A DNA stretch of 21,344 nt from a virus. The position numbers and the translations under genes were made by a program. The stretch is taken from positions 1 through 21,344 of IMG/VR virus record IMGVR_UViG_3300025759_000844. One strand, written 5' to 3'. This document shows, piece after piece, positions 5,131 to 12,397 of this stretch (positions within the stretch are counted from its first letter, which is position 1; the number at the start of each line of letters is the position of its first letter). The notes beneath the pieces were generated by a model. The model was not told the DNA's origin. It ran no database searches and saw nothing but the letters and a program-made list of their open reading frames with translations.

Positions 5131-6053
5131 ATCATGGAAGCCTATTTTCAGGAATCGGAGGCTTTGACCTCGCCGCCGAATGGATGGGGTGGAAAAACCT
5201 CTTCAATTGCGAGTGGGAAGAATTCCCGCGCAAAGTCCTCAAGCATCACTTCCCAAACGCCGAACAGTATGGAGACATCAGAGAATTCAACGCGTCAAAT
5301 TACGCTGGACGAATTGATATCCTTAGCGGGGGATTCCCTTGCCAACCATATTCCGTCGCAGGGAAACGACTTGGAAAAGAAGACGAACGCCATTTGTGGC
5401 CGGAGATGCTTAGAATTATTCGAGAGTGTTCACCGCGTTGGGTCGTGGGAGAGAACGTTCGCGGGCTTGTTAATTGGTCAGGAGGGTTGGTTTTCGAAGA
5501 GGTGTGCGTTGACCTGGAAGCTCGTGGGTACTCCGTTCAACCGTTTATTCTTCCAGCTTGCGCCGTCAACGCTCCCCACAGACGCGACCGAGTTTGGTTT
5601 GTTGCTCACGCCGACGACGAGCGAACAGGTGCAGGATTTGGACAAATTCAAAACGCGGATGGAGAAGTATCCCAACGGAACGACAATGCCGAATCTTGCC
5701 ACTCAGGTCATTGGAATGCTCCCGACACCGACAACGAGAGATTACAAAGGAGCAAGGAGCGAAGAGGCTTTGGAGGCAGTAGGAAGAAACGAGACAAACA
5801 GCCTCCCCGACGCATTCGCACAAAGTGGGAAAACTTCCCAACTCAACCCCCGATTTGTGGCGGAGATGATGGGCTTCCCCGAGAATTGGACGGAATTACC
5901 TTTCCTAAGTGGAGAACCGAATCAATCAAAGCATACGGAAACGCAATAGTGCCTCAAGTGGCTTTGCGTATATTTGAAGCAATCCAAGAATATGAGATCA
6001 GCACGAAAAGCCCTCCTCCATGCGAAGAACTATCTCCTCATCACGGAAAATAG
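5127..6053 (+). CDS. DNA cytosine-C5 methyltransferase
   Basis: The 308-residue product transfers a methyl group from S-adenosylmethionine to C5 of cytosine in DNA. The family motifs appear in order: I (LFSGIGGFDLA, 6-16), IV with the catalytic cysteine (GGFPCQPYS, Cys72), VI (ENV, 109-111), VIII (RRDRVWFV, 152-159) and X (YGNAIVPQVA, 270-279). The target recognition region, about 161-240, is unusually rich in Asp, Asn, Arg and Gly. ATG 5127 overlaps the previous stop. No partner nuclease is nearby, so it is an orphan enzyme, most likely protecting phage DNA. A second long frame lies inside it. Confidence 0.9.
   Translation: MNHGSLFSGIGGFDLAAEWMGWKNLFNCEWEEFPRKVLKHHFPNAEQYGDIREFNASNYAGRIDILSGGFPCQPYSVAGKRLGKEDERHLWPEMLRIIRECSPRWVVGENVRGLVNWSGGLVFEEVCVDLEARGYSVQPFILPACAVNAPHRRDRVWFVAHADDERTGAGFGQIQNADGEVSQRNDNAESCHSGHWNAPDTDNERLQRSKERRGFGGSRKKRDKQPPRRIRTKWENFPTQPPICGGDDGLPRELDGITFPKWRTESIKAYGNAIVPQVALRIFEAIQEYEISTKSPPPCEELSPHHGK
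5269..5949 (+). CDS. Overlapping +1-frame gene inside the methyltransferase gene
   Basis: A second frame is open from ATG 5134 to TAG 5949, wholly inside the methyltransferase gene and shifted by +1. From ATG 5269 it encodes 226 residues with non-random features: a Cys/Trp-rich core (CGRRCLELFE, GSWERTFAGLLIG, ALTWKL), two GLLxTPT or MLPTPT motifs, and LNPRFVAEMMGFPENWTELP near the end. From memory these match phage proteins often annotated as methyltransferase-associated or hypothetical. The start at 5269 is preferred because the 5' part is Ser-rich shadow. Function unknown. Expression is unproven, and conservation forced by the other frame is the main alternative. Confidence 0.5.
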   Translation: METSENSTRQITLDELISLAGDSLANHIPSQGNDLEKKTNAICGRRCLELFESVHRVGSWERTFAGLLIGQEGWFSKRCALTWKLVGTPFNRLFFQLAPSTLPTDATEFGLLLTPTTSEQVQDLDKFKTRMEKYPNGTTMPNLATQVIGMLPTPTTRDYKGARSEEALEAVGRNETNSLPDAFAQSGKTSQLNPRFVAEMMGFPENWTELPFLSGEPNQSKHTETQ

Positions 6054-6213
6054 TCAAGTTATCCGATTACACATCGGAGAAGACCCCGCAACCCTCCTCC
6101 TCACGTTAGCCGTTAATAATGCAGAATTCCTCCACACCCTTGAGGCCGTCATCGTCCAAGCTCATGAAGCTCTCGGAGATCCGGGAGAACCCGAAGAACC
6201 CTCGATTAATTAA
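5992..6213 (+). CDS. Hypothetical protein (73 aa)
   Basis: From ATG 5992 the product has 73 residues, with an N-terminal basic helix, an AEFLHTLEAVIVQAHEAL helix and an acidic Pro/Glu tail. A start at 5974 is also open and adds six residues. It overlaps the methyltransferase 3' end by about 60 bases and the ParB-like gene by 50 bases. I do not recognise the family. Confidence 0.55.
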   Translation: MRSARKALLHAKNYLLITENSQVIRLHIGEDPATLLLTLAVNNAEFLHTLEAVIVQAHEALGDPGEPEEPSIN

Positions 6214-6568
6214 AGACGAGAACTTCCAGAAACTCGTTCGAAGCATTGAGGAATTCCCGGAGATGCTCGAAGCGCGTCCGATCGTAGTCAACCCGGATAA
6301 TATCGTCCTCGGGGGTAATATGCGCTATAAAGCGTGCAAAGCGGCAGGACTTATTGAGGCACCCGTTTACGTCGCTTCGTGGGAAGAAGCCAAAGCGAAC
6401 GCGTTCATCATTAAGGATAACGTCGGTTATGGGGAATGGGATTGGGATATTCTCGCGAATGAATGGGACGCAACCGAACTAAACGATTGGGGTCTTAACG
6501 TATGGGATCCACAAGAAGAGGAACAAGAGAAAGAGGAGAAACCAAAATGCGAACTCTGCGGTAAGTAA
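6164..6568 (+). CDS. ParB/Srx-like domain protein
   Basis: The 134-residue product has a ParB N-terminal-like domain at about residues 1-90: MKLSEIRENPKNPRLI, then RPIVVNPDNIVLGGNMRYKA, where GGNxRYKA takes the place of the GxRRxxA nucleotide-binding box. The second half has WDWDILANEWDATELNDWGL, a motif that phage versions often carry. ParB-like folds bind or hydrolyse nucleotides or nick DNA. Phage copies next to terminase may act in genome processing, which is inferred. The C-terminus ends in a CxxC (CELC), which looks like the start of a zinc ribbon cut short. ATG 6164 fits the domain; the frame before it is shadow. Confidence 0.75.
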   Translation: MKLSEIRENPKNPRLIKDENFQKLVRSIEEFPEMLEARPIVVNPDNIVLGGNMRYKACKAAGLIEAPVYVASWEEAKANAFIIKDNVGYGEWDWDILANEWDATELNDWGLNVWDPQEEEQEKEEKPKCELCGK

Positions 6569-6912
6569 TGGAAGCGATACAGACCCACAAATCCAACACC
6601 AAAAAAGAGGCTATGTTGGAAGCCCTTGAGAAGTCGCTCGGTATCGTATCGACCGCCGCGAAAATGGCAAGTATCGACCGCTCCACTCACTACGCTTGGA
6701 TGAAGGCGGATGAGGAATACAAGAAAGCCGTTCACGCGATTGAAGAAAGCGTCCTCGACTTCGCAGAATCCCACCTCTATAAACTCGTGAAGGAAGGCAA
6801 CCCGGCGGCAACCATTTTCATGCTCAAGACCCGAGGCAAGAAACGCGGGTATATCGAACGGCAAGAGATTGAAGTTCAAGAGAAGAAGCCGCTCTCATGG
6901 TTAGATGAATAA
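6568..6912 (+). CDS. terS: Terminase small subunit
   Basis: The 114-residue product has an N-terminal helix-turn-helix (about residues 13-50: AMLEALEKSLGIVSTAAKMA, then IDRSTHYAWMKADEEY), an oligomerisation helix (LDFAESHLYKLVKEGNPAAT) and the ending FMLKTRGKKRGYIER, typical of small terminase subunits of the phBC6A51-like kind. It recognises packaging sites in phage DNA and loads the large subunit. It starts at a TAATG overlap and overlaps terL by 8 bases. Confidence 0.85.
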   Translation: MEAIQTHKSNTKKEAMLEALEKSLGIVSTAAKMASIDRSTHYAWMKADEEYKKAVHAIEESVLDFAESHLYKLVKEGNPAATIFMLKTRGKKRGYIERQEIEVQEKKPLSWLDE

Positions 6913-8059
6913 ACTCCCCGCCACATATTACCACGTAAGGAACTCAAAGGCGAAGATTCAAGTCCACCAAGGCGGAACGCGATCGGGGAAAACGTACTCC
7001 ATCCTCACGGCTTTAATCGAGCTATGTTACAAGAATACCGGCCTCGTAATTACGATATGCCGTAAGACGTTCCCCGCCCTTCGAGCGACGGCCATGCGGG
7101 ACTTCTTCGAGATACTCAACCGGGAAGAGATTTATAACGCCGACCTCCATAACAAATCGGACGCTACCTACCACCTCGACGGAAACCTCGTCGAATTTAT
7201 TTCGATCGACCAGCCTCAAAAGGTACGGGGAAGGAAACGGGACGTTCTCTTCGTCAATGAAGCGAATGAAATAAGCCTCGAAGATTGGCGGCAACTCCTC
7301 CTCAGAACGACCGGGAGAACCATAATCGACTATAACCCTTCAGACGAATTCCATTGGATCTATGACGAAGTTATCCCAAGAGAAGACGCGGACTTCTTCC
7401 AAACCACGTATAAAGACAACCCCTTCCTACCGCAAAGTGTTCTCGTGGAAATTGAGCGATTCCGAGAAGCGGACGAAAACTTCTGGAGGGTGTACGGCCT
7501 CGGAGAGCGAGGAGCATCCCGGGCGACTATCTTCACGCATTGGAAAGAAGTAGACCAAATACCTAACGAATTTAAACCCCTTCATTATGGAATTGATTTC
7601 GGATACACGAACGACCCAACGGCCATCGTCCGAACGTACACCGACGGACACGGATTCGCCGTCGATGAAATATGCTACGCGTCGCGCCTCACTAATAGCG
7701 ATATATCAAAAGTCCTCCGAGATTCTGGAGTCCATAGATCGGATGTTATCATCTGTGACAGTGCTGAGCCCAAGAGCATCGACGAGATACACGGCCACGG
7801 ATTCAATACTCACGGAGCAAGAAAGGGAAGAGATTCGGTTAAGAATGGAATCCAATTCCTCCATTCGAGACCGCTTCTTATCACGTCTCGGAGCGTGAAC
7901 CTTATCAAGGAACTCCGAAATTACAAATGGAAGGAGGATAAGAACGGCAAGCAACTGAATGAACCCGTCGACGAGTTTAACCACGCTATTGATGCCATGC
8001 GCTACGCGATCACATTCAACCAAACGAACCCGAACTTTGGTTCATACGCTATCGGGTAA
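6905..8059 (+). CDS. terL: Terminase large subunit (ATPase and nuclease)
   Basis: The 384-residue product powers DNA packaging into the prohead and cuts the concatemer. Walker A is GGTRSGKT (23-30). Walker B is DVLFVNEA (113-120) with catalytic Glu119; Asn takes the place of the usual Asp before it. A coupling motif TGRTIIDYNP follows. The RNase H-like nuclease shows GIDFGYTNDPTA, IICDSAEPK and the final acidic site FNHAIDAMRYA. The length is at the short end for the PBSX-like group. It is the last gene before the repeat-filled gap. Confidence 0.92.
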   Translation: MNKLPATYYHVRNSKAKIQVHQGGTRSGKTYSILTALIELCYKNTGLVITICRKTFPALRATAMRDFFEILNREEIYNADLHNKSDATYHLDGNLVEFISIDQPQKVRGRKRDVLFVNEANEISLEDWRQLLLRTTGRTIIDYNPSDEFHWIYDEVIPREDADFFQTTYKDNPFLPQSVLVEIERFREADENFWRVYGLGERGASRATIFTHWKEVDQIPNEFKPLHYGIDFGYTNDPTAIVRTYTDGHGFAVDEICYASRLTNSDISKVLRDSGVHRSDVIICDSAEPKSIDEIHGHGFNTHGARKGRDSVKNGIQFLHSRPLLITSRSVNLIKELRNYKWKEDKNGKQLNEPVDEFNHAIDAMRYAITFNQTNPNFGSYAIG

Positions 8060-8061
8060 AA

Positions 8062-8121
8062 TACGGGCGACCCGTAAAATTCCCGTAAACACGCAAATTC
8101 CACGCACGATTCACGCAAACC
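8062..8121. repeat. Phased repeat cluster in the terL to tail gap
   Basis: TACGGG (8062-8067) and CCCGTA (8071-8076) form an inverted pair around CGA. CCCGTAAA occurs at 8071 and 8082, and CACGCA at 8090, 8101 and 8112, so both sets step by 11 bases, about one helical turn. The core ACGGGCGACCCGTAAAA resembles the inverted repeat in the initiator gene at 2519-2539. It fills most of the 102-base gap after terL. Candidate roles are an operator, a second origin or a packaging site. Confidence 0.6.
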
Positions 8122-8161
8122 GTTTTTGTAAGGAAACCCACGAACTTTAGTTAATAAGACA

Positions 8162-8815
8162 ATGGAACTACGCCTCCCGCATAAATGGTCGGATCTCACG
8201 CTCGCAGAGCTTCAGGTTATTATGACCAGCGAAAACCCACTCGAACGGATTTCCGTTTGCACAGGGAAAAGCGTTGACCAATTACGCACGCTGCCTCAGA
8301 AGCTCATAGAAGCCGCTACGGAGCATTTAAACGGTTTAATGAACCAAGAGACGGCACGCTTCGAGAAAGTCGTTCAAATGGACGGAAAGCGATTCGGCTT
8401 CATTCCCGATTGGGACGCCTTCACCGCGGGTGAATGGATCGACCTCGAAACGTACCTCGAAGATTTCTGGAAGAACGCCCACAAGGTTATGAGCGTACTC
8501 TTTCGAGAAGTAACGTACGAAATCGGGGACAAGTACGAAATCAAGAAGTACACCGCCAAAGAAGACGCTTCTATCTTTGAAGAGATGCCCGCTGACCTCG
8601 TATCGGGTACGCTGCTTTTTTTTTGGACTACCAGAAACAAACTGTTACACGATATGAAGTCCTCTTTACTGGAAGTGGCGGCGGAAGCGATCCGGTCGGC
8701 GAAAAATGGGGGTGGTATCACGTCCTCTATGCCCTCGCAGGGGAAGACATTCTCAAAATGGACTCGGTTACTTCGCTTCCCGTTCAAGTCGTATTTCAAC
8801 ACCTCGCGTATTTAA
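8162..8815 (+). CDS. Tail assembly chaperone (zero-frame product)
   Basis: The 217-residue product resembles Bacteroidota phage tail assembly chaperones, which coat the tape measure protein during tail building. Supporting features are an N-terminal beta strand with WSDLTLAELQVI, then GKRFGFIPDWDAFTAGEWID, the YEIKKYTAKEDASIFEEMPA segment and GTLLFFW. From about residue 183 on (ITSSMPSQGKTFSKWTRLLR) the sequence becomes Ser/Arg rich and looks like the wrong frame. A conserved-looking C-terminus lies in the -1 frame instead (see 8623-8847). It is the first gene after the repeat gap and the first of the tail module. Confidence 0.7.
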   Translation: MELRLPHKWSDLTLAELQVIMTSENPLERISVCTGKSVDQLRTLPQKLIEAATEHLNGLMNQETARFEKVVQMDGKRFGFIPDWDAFTAGEWIDLETYLEDFWKNAHKVMSVLFREVTYEIGDKYEIKKYTAKEDASIFEEMPADLVSGTLLFFWTTRNKLLHDMKSSLLEVAAEAIRSAKNGGGITSSMPSQGKTFSKWTRLLRFPFKSYFNTSRI

Positions 8816-8847
8816 AAGATAAACTCGCACATGATCACGTTCAATAA
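8623..8847 (+). CDS. -1 frame extension of the tail assembly chaperone
   Basis: The -1 frame is open from inside a T9 run to TAA 8845-8847. Its part after about 8701 (WGWYHVLYALAGEDILKMDS, then PVQVVFQHLAYLKDK) looks like the natural C-terminus of the chaperone. Joining it gives a longer protein in the manner of lambda gpG/gpGT. Two slip sites are possible: U UUU UUU in frame at 8617-8623, or the A5-T-G5 tract at 8702-8712, which better fits where zero-frame quality ends. An undercalled homopolymer base would give the same picture. It ends 17 bases into the fibre gene. Confidence 0.6.
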   Translation: MDYQKQTVTRYEVLFTGSGGGSDPVGEKWGWYHVLYALAGEDILKMDSVTSLPVQVVFQHLAYLKDKLAHDHVQ

Positions 8848-11800
8848 CATAGTCGAACGCTTCGAGATTTTCGCGGAGAATCACTTCTTCATCAAGACCT
8901 TTTCTTTCGGTTCTCCCGATGATGTAGACCTCTCGAAATTCACTTCGTTTCCGCTTATGCACCTCGTATATACGGGAGCGACATACGACGCCGGGACGAA
9001 GACTTACAACCTCGAGGTATATATCCTCGATGCTCCCGCCGATAAAGACGGGAAAGTCATTCGGCAAAAGGAAGTGGTCTCCGATGCAGAACAATGCGCG
9101 GAGGATATTATCGCCGACATCAAGAACGGAGGGAATATCTTCCTCTTCGCACAAGATTACGAGGTCGTAAACGCCACGACTACGCCCCTCGAAGAAGAGA
9201 CGAAGAACGTACTCTCCGGCGTGCTCTTAGATTTGTCCGTAGCTATCCCGTACGAGTGGGACGCTTGTAACGCTCCAATAGATGGGGTAACGCCTGAAGG
9301 CGGCGATGAAGTGAGCTACGCCCGAAGGGGTATCCTTCGTATGGTTACCCAAAACGGGGCGACCGACGTTCTTTCGGTGCGAACGATTAAGGTAAGTAAC
9401 GGCACGCTCACCGACGAGGGAGACGGAGTTGTTAGCCTCGATACAGCCGGGGCGGAATCCCTGGACGAACTTACCGACGTAACAATCACAAGCCTCACCC
9501 CGAGCCAATTCCTACAATACAACGGGATTTCTGGCTTTTGGGAAAACGAAACCCTCTACCTCGCTACGCTTGCAGATACCAAAGGCACGCCAACCGAAGG
9601 GCAGCTCTTGAAGCGTACGGGGGGATTTTGGCAACCCGCCGATATTGGCCTGAATGATTTAGAAGGGGTAACCATTACGAGCCCGATCACGGGCAACGTA
9701 CTTCAATACTCCTCTGCGTTGGGTTGGTACAATACCAATCTACCCACGCCCTCACCGCCTCCAAGTACGACCGACCAACTCCCGGAGGGAACGACCAACC
9801 TCTACTATACAGAAGCCCGGGTAAGTGCGAATTCTGACGTAGCCGCGAATACGGCAAAGGTGGGAATCACGGCTCAACAAGCCGCCGACATCCTCAACAA
9901 TAACGCGAAGGTCTCTCTCATTGCAGGAGGTACGACGGGGCAAGCCCTCGTAAAAACGAGCGGAACGGATTACGACGTAGAATGGGCTGATATTTCGATA
10001 GATGTTCAATACCATAACCGTTACCAATCGGAATCGGAGACGTTACGAGCAGGAGCGACAGCGACCACGGAACTTTATTATTCCGCACAAGCCGACGGGG
10101 ACGGACTCGCGGAGAGTGCTTCGAGTGATACCCCTGCAGCGGGTTATGACATCCGAAGAAAGCTCTACTATTCGGAAGCGGGCTTCGCCGATCCCGACAC
10201 GGGGACTTGGACGCAGTTTACAGCCATTGCCGACAATACGACATTCAACAACGCGAAGGCGGCTTTACTTGCTTACCTAAAGGAACGCACGGGGGGCACT
10301 GTACCGATTAGCCTCAAAATGACGTGGGAGGAAGTAGCGCAAGCGCCCGCGTTTACGGGTCTTTTAAATGAGAGCTACGGAAGCGGCGCAGAGGCGGCGT
10401 ACTCAACGCGAAGGCTAAATGGCAACGTTACCGAATGTATGGTCATTCGCAGGGCATCGGATTCGACCACTACCACGATAGGGTTCGTAGATGGAAACAT
10501 CGACGAGAGCGCGATTACGACATTCTGCACGGGTACTACCTGCACGGTGTATCAATGGCGGGACCAAAGCGGAAACGGGAACGATGCGACGGCGGCAGCA
10601 CCTACGAACGAACCCACGATTTACACGGGGGGCGCGTTGGTGAAGGAAGGCGGGAAGGTTACTTTAAACTTTGACGGAACAGATGATTTTTTAAATGTTT
10701 CATATTCAATCACGGCACAACCTCTATATATGTTTGCCACCTCAAAATTGAACTACAATGGTACGCAGGGAAGCATAATTGTTGGAACGCCCACGTTTAC
10801 TAACGGGTTAATTTACGGCAGAAGACAATCAACAGGCAACTGGATTTTATACGCGGGAACTGTACTTACTTCAACCAGCGCGGACAATTTCCGCAATTTA
10901 CATTCTGTTTATGCGAATGGCTCTAATTCTTTCGTATATCTTAATGGGGGCGAAATTTTAAATGGAAACGCAGGAACGGGGTACAATATTGACCACATAG
11001 GTTTATCAGGCACAACAGATTACCAACAAGGAAACACGCAGGAAATTATCTTGTACAACACTGACAAATCTAGCGTCCGCACCTCCATCGAATCCAACAT
11101 CGGCGACTACTTCACCCAAAACACGCCACTGCTCGACACGTACTCAGGGGCGGCGGCTGCTTATTCCTTGCGGCTTTTGGACTCGACGTATACAGGGGCT
11201 TTGATAAACGTATGGAACGGCACGAGCTACGCTGACATCTACCCCAATGTTTTTGGAGAGCTTGACACGGTTGCACTTGCTGCCCACTGTGGGTCAAACG
11301 ACGGGTTCATTCGTTACTGGTACGACCAGTCATCTAACGGAAATACGGCGACGCAAACGACGACGGCTTCAATGCCGAAGATTTACGACGGGACGACGGG
11401 CGTAGTGACGGAGAACGGGAGGCCAATCGTGTTAGGCAGTAGCGGTGATTGGTTAAGAGCATCAACATATACGGGAAATTCATCGGCTTCTGTTTTTTCC
11501 GTTATTAAAAGAAACTACACCGCAAACATAATAATCTCATACAGCGGAAATCCTTTTGCGTTAGTATCTACCCAAAATTCAACTAATACAACTATTAATT
11601 CATTAATGGGGACGGTTTCTTATTATCAAGATGGAACAGCCGCAAGCTTCACTACAAGGGGCGATGTGTATACAGAGACAGCGAACCAAGTGGCTATAAG
11701 TTTTTTCGGGAGCACGGCATCTTATTCACTTTTAGACATTGGTTACCCAAATACTTCCGCAACTTTCCCGATGTATTCGATGCAAGAGCTTATAATTTAT

Positions 11801-11869
11801 AACACCGACCAATCCAGCAACCGCACGAACATCGAGGACAACATTAACACCTTCTATTCGATTTTTTAA
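8831..11869 (+). CDS. Giant tail fibre / receptor-binding protein with two lectin-like domains
   Basis: The 1012-residue product has an N-terminal module (about 1-150, ending LLDLSVAIPYEWDACNAPID) that I associate with a separate small structural protein in related phages. Then come fibre repeats (LDELTDVTITSLTPSQFLQY, LNDLEGVTITSPITGNVLQY) and a neck (LPEGTTNLYYTEARVSANSD). Residues 511-766 and 767-1012 are two copies of a domain with AAYSxRxL, a W-DQS-NGN-AT box and II-YNTD-SS-RT-IE endings. These resemble phage-borne GH54-like or LamG-like jelly-roll domains. A role in binding host surface sugars is inferred. GC content drops in the second half of each lectin domain. Confidence 0.8.
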   Translation: MITFNNIVERFEIFAENHFFIKTFSFGSPDDVDLSKFTSFPLMHLVYTGATYDAGTKTYNLEVYILDAPADKDGKVIRQKEVVSDAEQCAEDIIADIKNGGNIFLFAQDYEVVNATTTPLEEETKNVLSGVLLDLSVAIPYEWDACNAPIDGVTPEGGDEVSYARRGILRMVTQNGATDVLSVRTIKVSNGTLTDEGDGVVSLDTAGAESLDELTDVTITSLTPSQFLQYNGISGFWENETLYLATLADTKGTPTEGQLLKRTGGFWQPADIGLNDLEGVTITSPITGNVLQYSSALGWYNTNLPTPSPPPSTTDQLPEGTTNLYYTEARVSANSDVAANTAKVGITAQQAADILNNNAKVSLIAGGTTGQALVKTSGTDYDVEWADISIDVQYHNRYQSESETLRAGATATTELYYSAQADGDGLAESASSDTPAAGYDIRRKLYYSEAGFADPDTGTWTQFTAIADNTTFNNAKAALLAYLKERTGGTVPISLKMTWEEVAQAPAFTGLLNESYGSGAEAAYSTRRLNGNVTECMVIRRASDSTTTTIGFVDGNIDESAITTFCTGTTCTVYQWRDQSGNGNDATAAAPTNEPTIYTGGALVKEGGKVTLNFDGTDDFLNVSYSITAQPLYMFATSKLNYNGTQGSIIVGTPTFTNGLIYGRRQSTGNWILYAGTVLTSTSADNFRNLHSVYANGSNSFVYLNGGEILNGNAGTGYNIDHIGLSGTTDYQQGNTQEIILYNTDKSSVRTSIESNIGDYFTQNTPLLDTYSGAAAAYSLRLLDSTYTGALINVWNGTSYADIYPNVFGELDTVALAAHCGSNDGFIRYWYDQSSNGNTATQTTTASMPKIYDGTTGVVTENGRPIVLGSSGDWLRASTYTGNSSASVFSVIKRNYTANIIISYSGNPFALVSTQNSTNTTINSLMGTVSYYQDGTAASFTTRGDVYTETANQVAISFFGSTASYSLLDIGYPNTSATFPMYSMQELIIYNTDQSSNRTNIEDNINTFYSIF
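10361..11866 (+). repeat. Tandem lectin-like domain duplication
   Basis: Two domains of about 256 and 246 residues follow each other (10361-11128 and 11129-11866). Matching pairs are GAEAAYSTRRL with GAAAAYSLRLL, WRDQSGNGNDAT with WYDQSSNGNTAT, and EIILYNTDKSSVRTSIE with ELIIYNTDQSSNRTNIE. The ends are alike while the middles differ strongly, as after an old duplication followed by separate change or replacement. Confidence 0.7.
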
Positions 11870-11870
11870 A

Positions 11871-12272
11871 ATGAACGGATATATCATCGTACTTCCAACC
11901 GCCACGCAGACAAGCGAAGCACGGGCAAAGCAAATCACGCGAGAACTCTACAACATCTCGCGTCCCGTTCTCATTCAGGCAGAAGGCGAAAAGGCGTCAA
12001 CCGTGTTTGGAATCGTTACGCACCCCGACGGAATCCAGAACGCTCTGCAGGTGGATACCGATTACCTCATCCACGTTCACCCCGCCGCAACTTTGGAGAA
12101 GCTCGTTGCTTGCTTCCCTGAACTCTCCTCGGATGAACGTTTCGCCCTTTCCTCCTTCGTTCAAACGAATTCAAAGTTTCCTTTCGGATACATCATTCCC
12201 TCAACTACGACCGTTCGAGACTATCAATATATGGTGGATAACGGATGGTTTCCAGAAGACCCCGAACCATGA
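11871..12272 (+). CDS. Hypothetical protein after the fibre gene (133 aa)
   Basis: The 133-residue product looks like a compact alpha/beta protein: YIIVLPTATQTSEARAKQIT at the start, IVTHPDGIQNALQVDTDYLI in the middle and DYQYMVDNGWFPEDPEP at the end. It starts one base after the fibre stop and ends in an ATGA overlap. Position suggests a fibre attachment or assembly partner, but I do not recognise the family. Confidence 0.65.
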   Translation: MNGYIIVLPTATQTSEARAKQITRELYNISRPVLIQAEGEKASTVFGIVTHPDGIQNALQVDTDYLIHVHPAATLEKLVACFPELSSDERFALSSFVQTNSKFPFGYIIPSTTTVRDYQYMVDNGWFPEDPEP

Positions 12273-12397
12273 ACCAAACCCTCTTAGGAATCCTCCAGTA
12301 CTTCAACGGGACTCCCCCGCCTTATAACCCCGTTTACGACCTTAACGGAGACGGGTTTATTACGATCCTCGACCTCCTTCAATACCTCTCGCTATGA
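12269..12397 (+). CDS. Dockerin/EF-hand-like small protein (42 aa)
   Basis: A 42-codon frame is joined by ATGA overlaps to both neighbours, which supports translation. The product contains DLNGDGFITILD (residues 24-35), a complete calcium loop of the dockerin type (D-x-N-x-D-G-x-I-x-x-x-D). Two similar helices flank it, LLGILQYF (5-12) and ILDLLQYL (33-40), giving the two-fold look of a dockerin in miniature. It sits just after the fibre gene, so a calcium-dependent contact in the tail is one guess. It has no signal peptide. Confidence 0.6.
   Translation: MNQTLLGILQYFNGTPPPYNPVYDLNGDGFITILDLLQYLSL

Noticed and set aside
5558-5782. Third open frame inside the methyltransferase gene
   Set aside because: Its product is Arg/Ser-rich with no motif. 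It is the remaining shadow frame and, unlike the +1 frame, shows no family-like features.
8126-8155. TTG-N19-TAGTTAAT as a promoter for the tail operon
   Set aside because: The spacing is right, but the -7 box misses the last three consensus bases, so the match is no better than chance.
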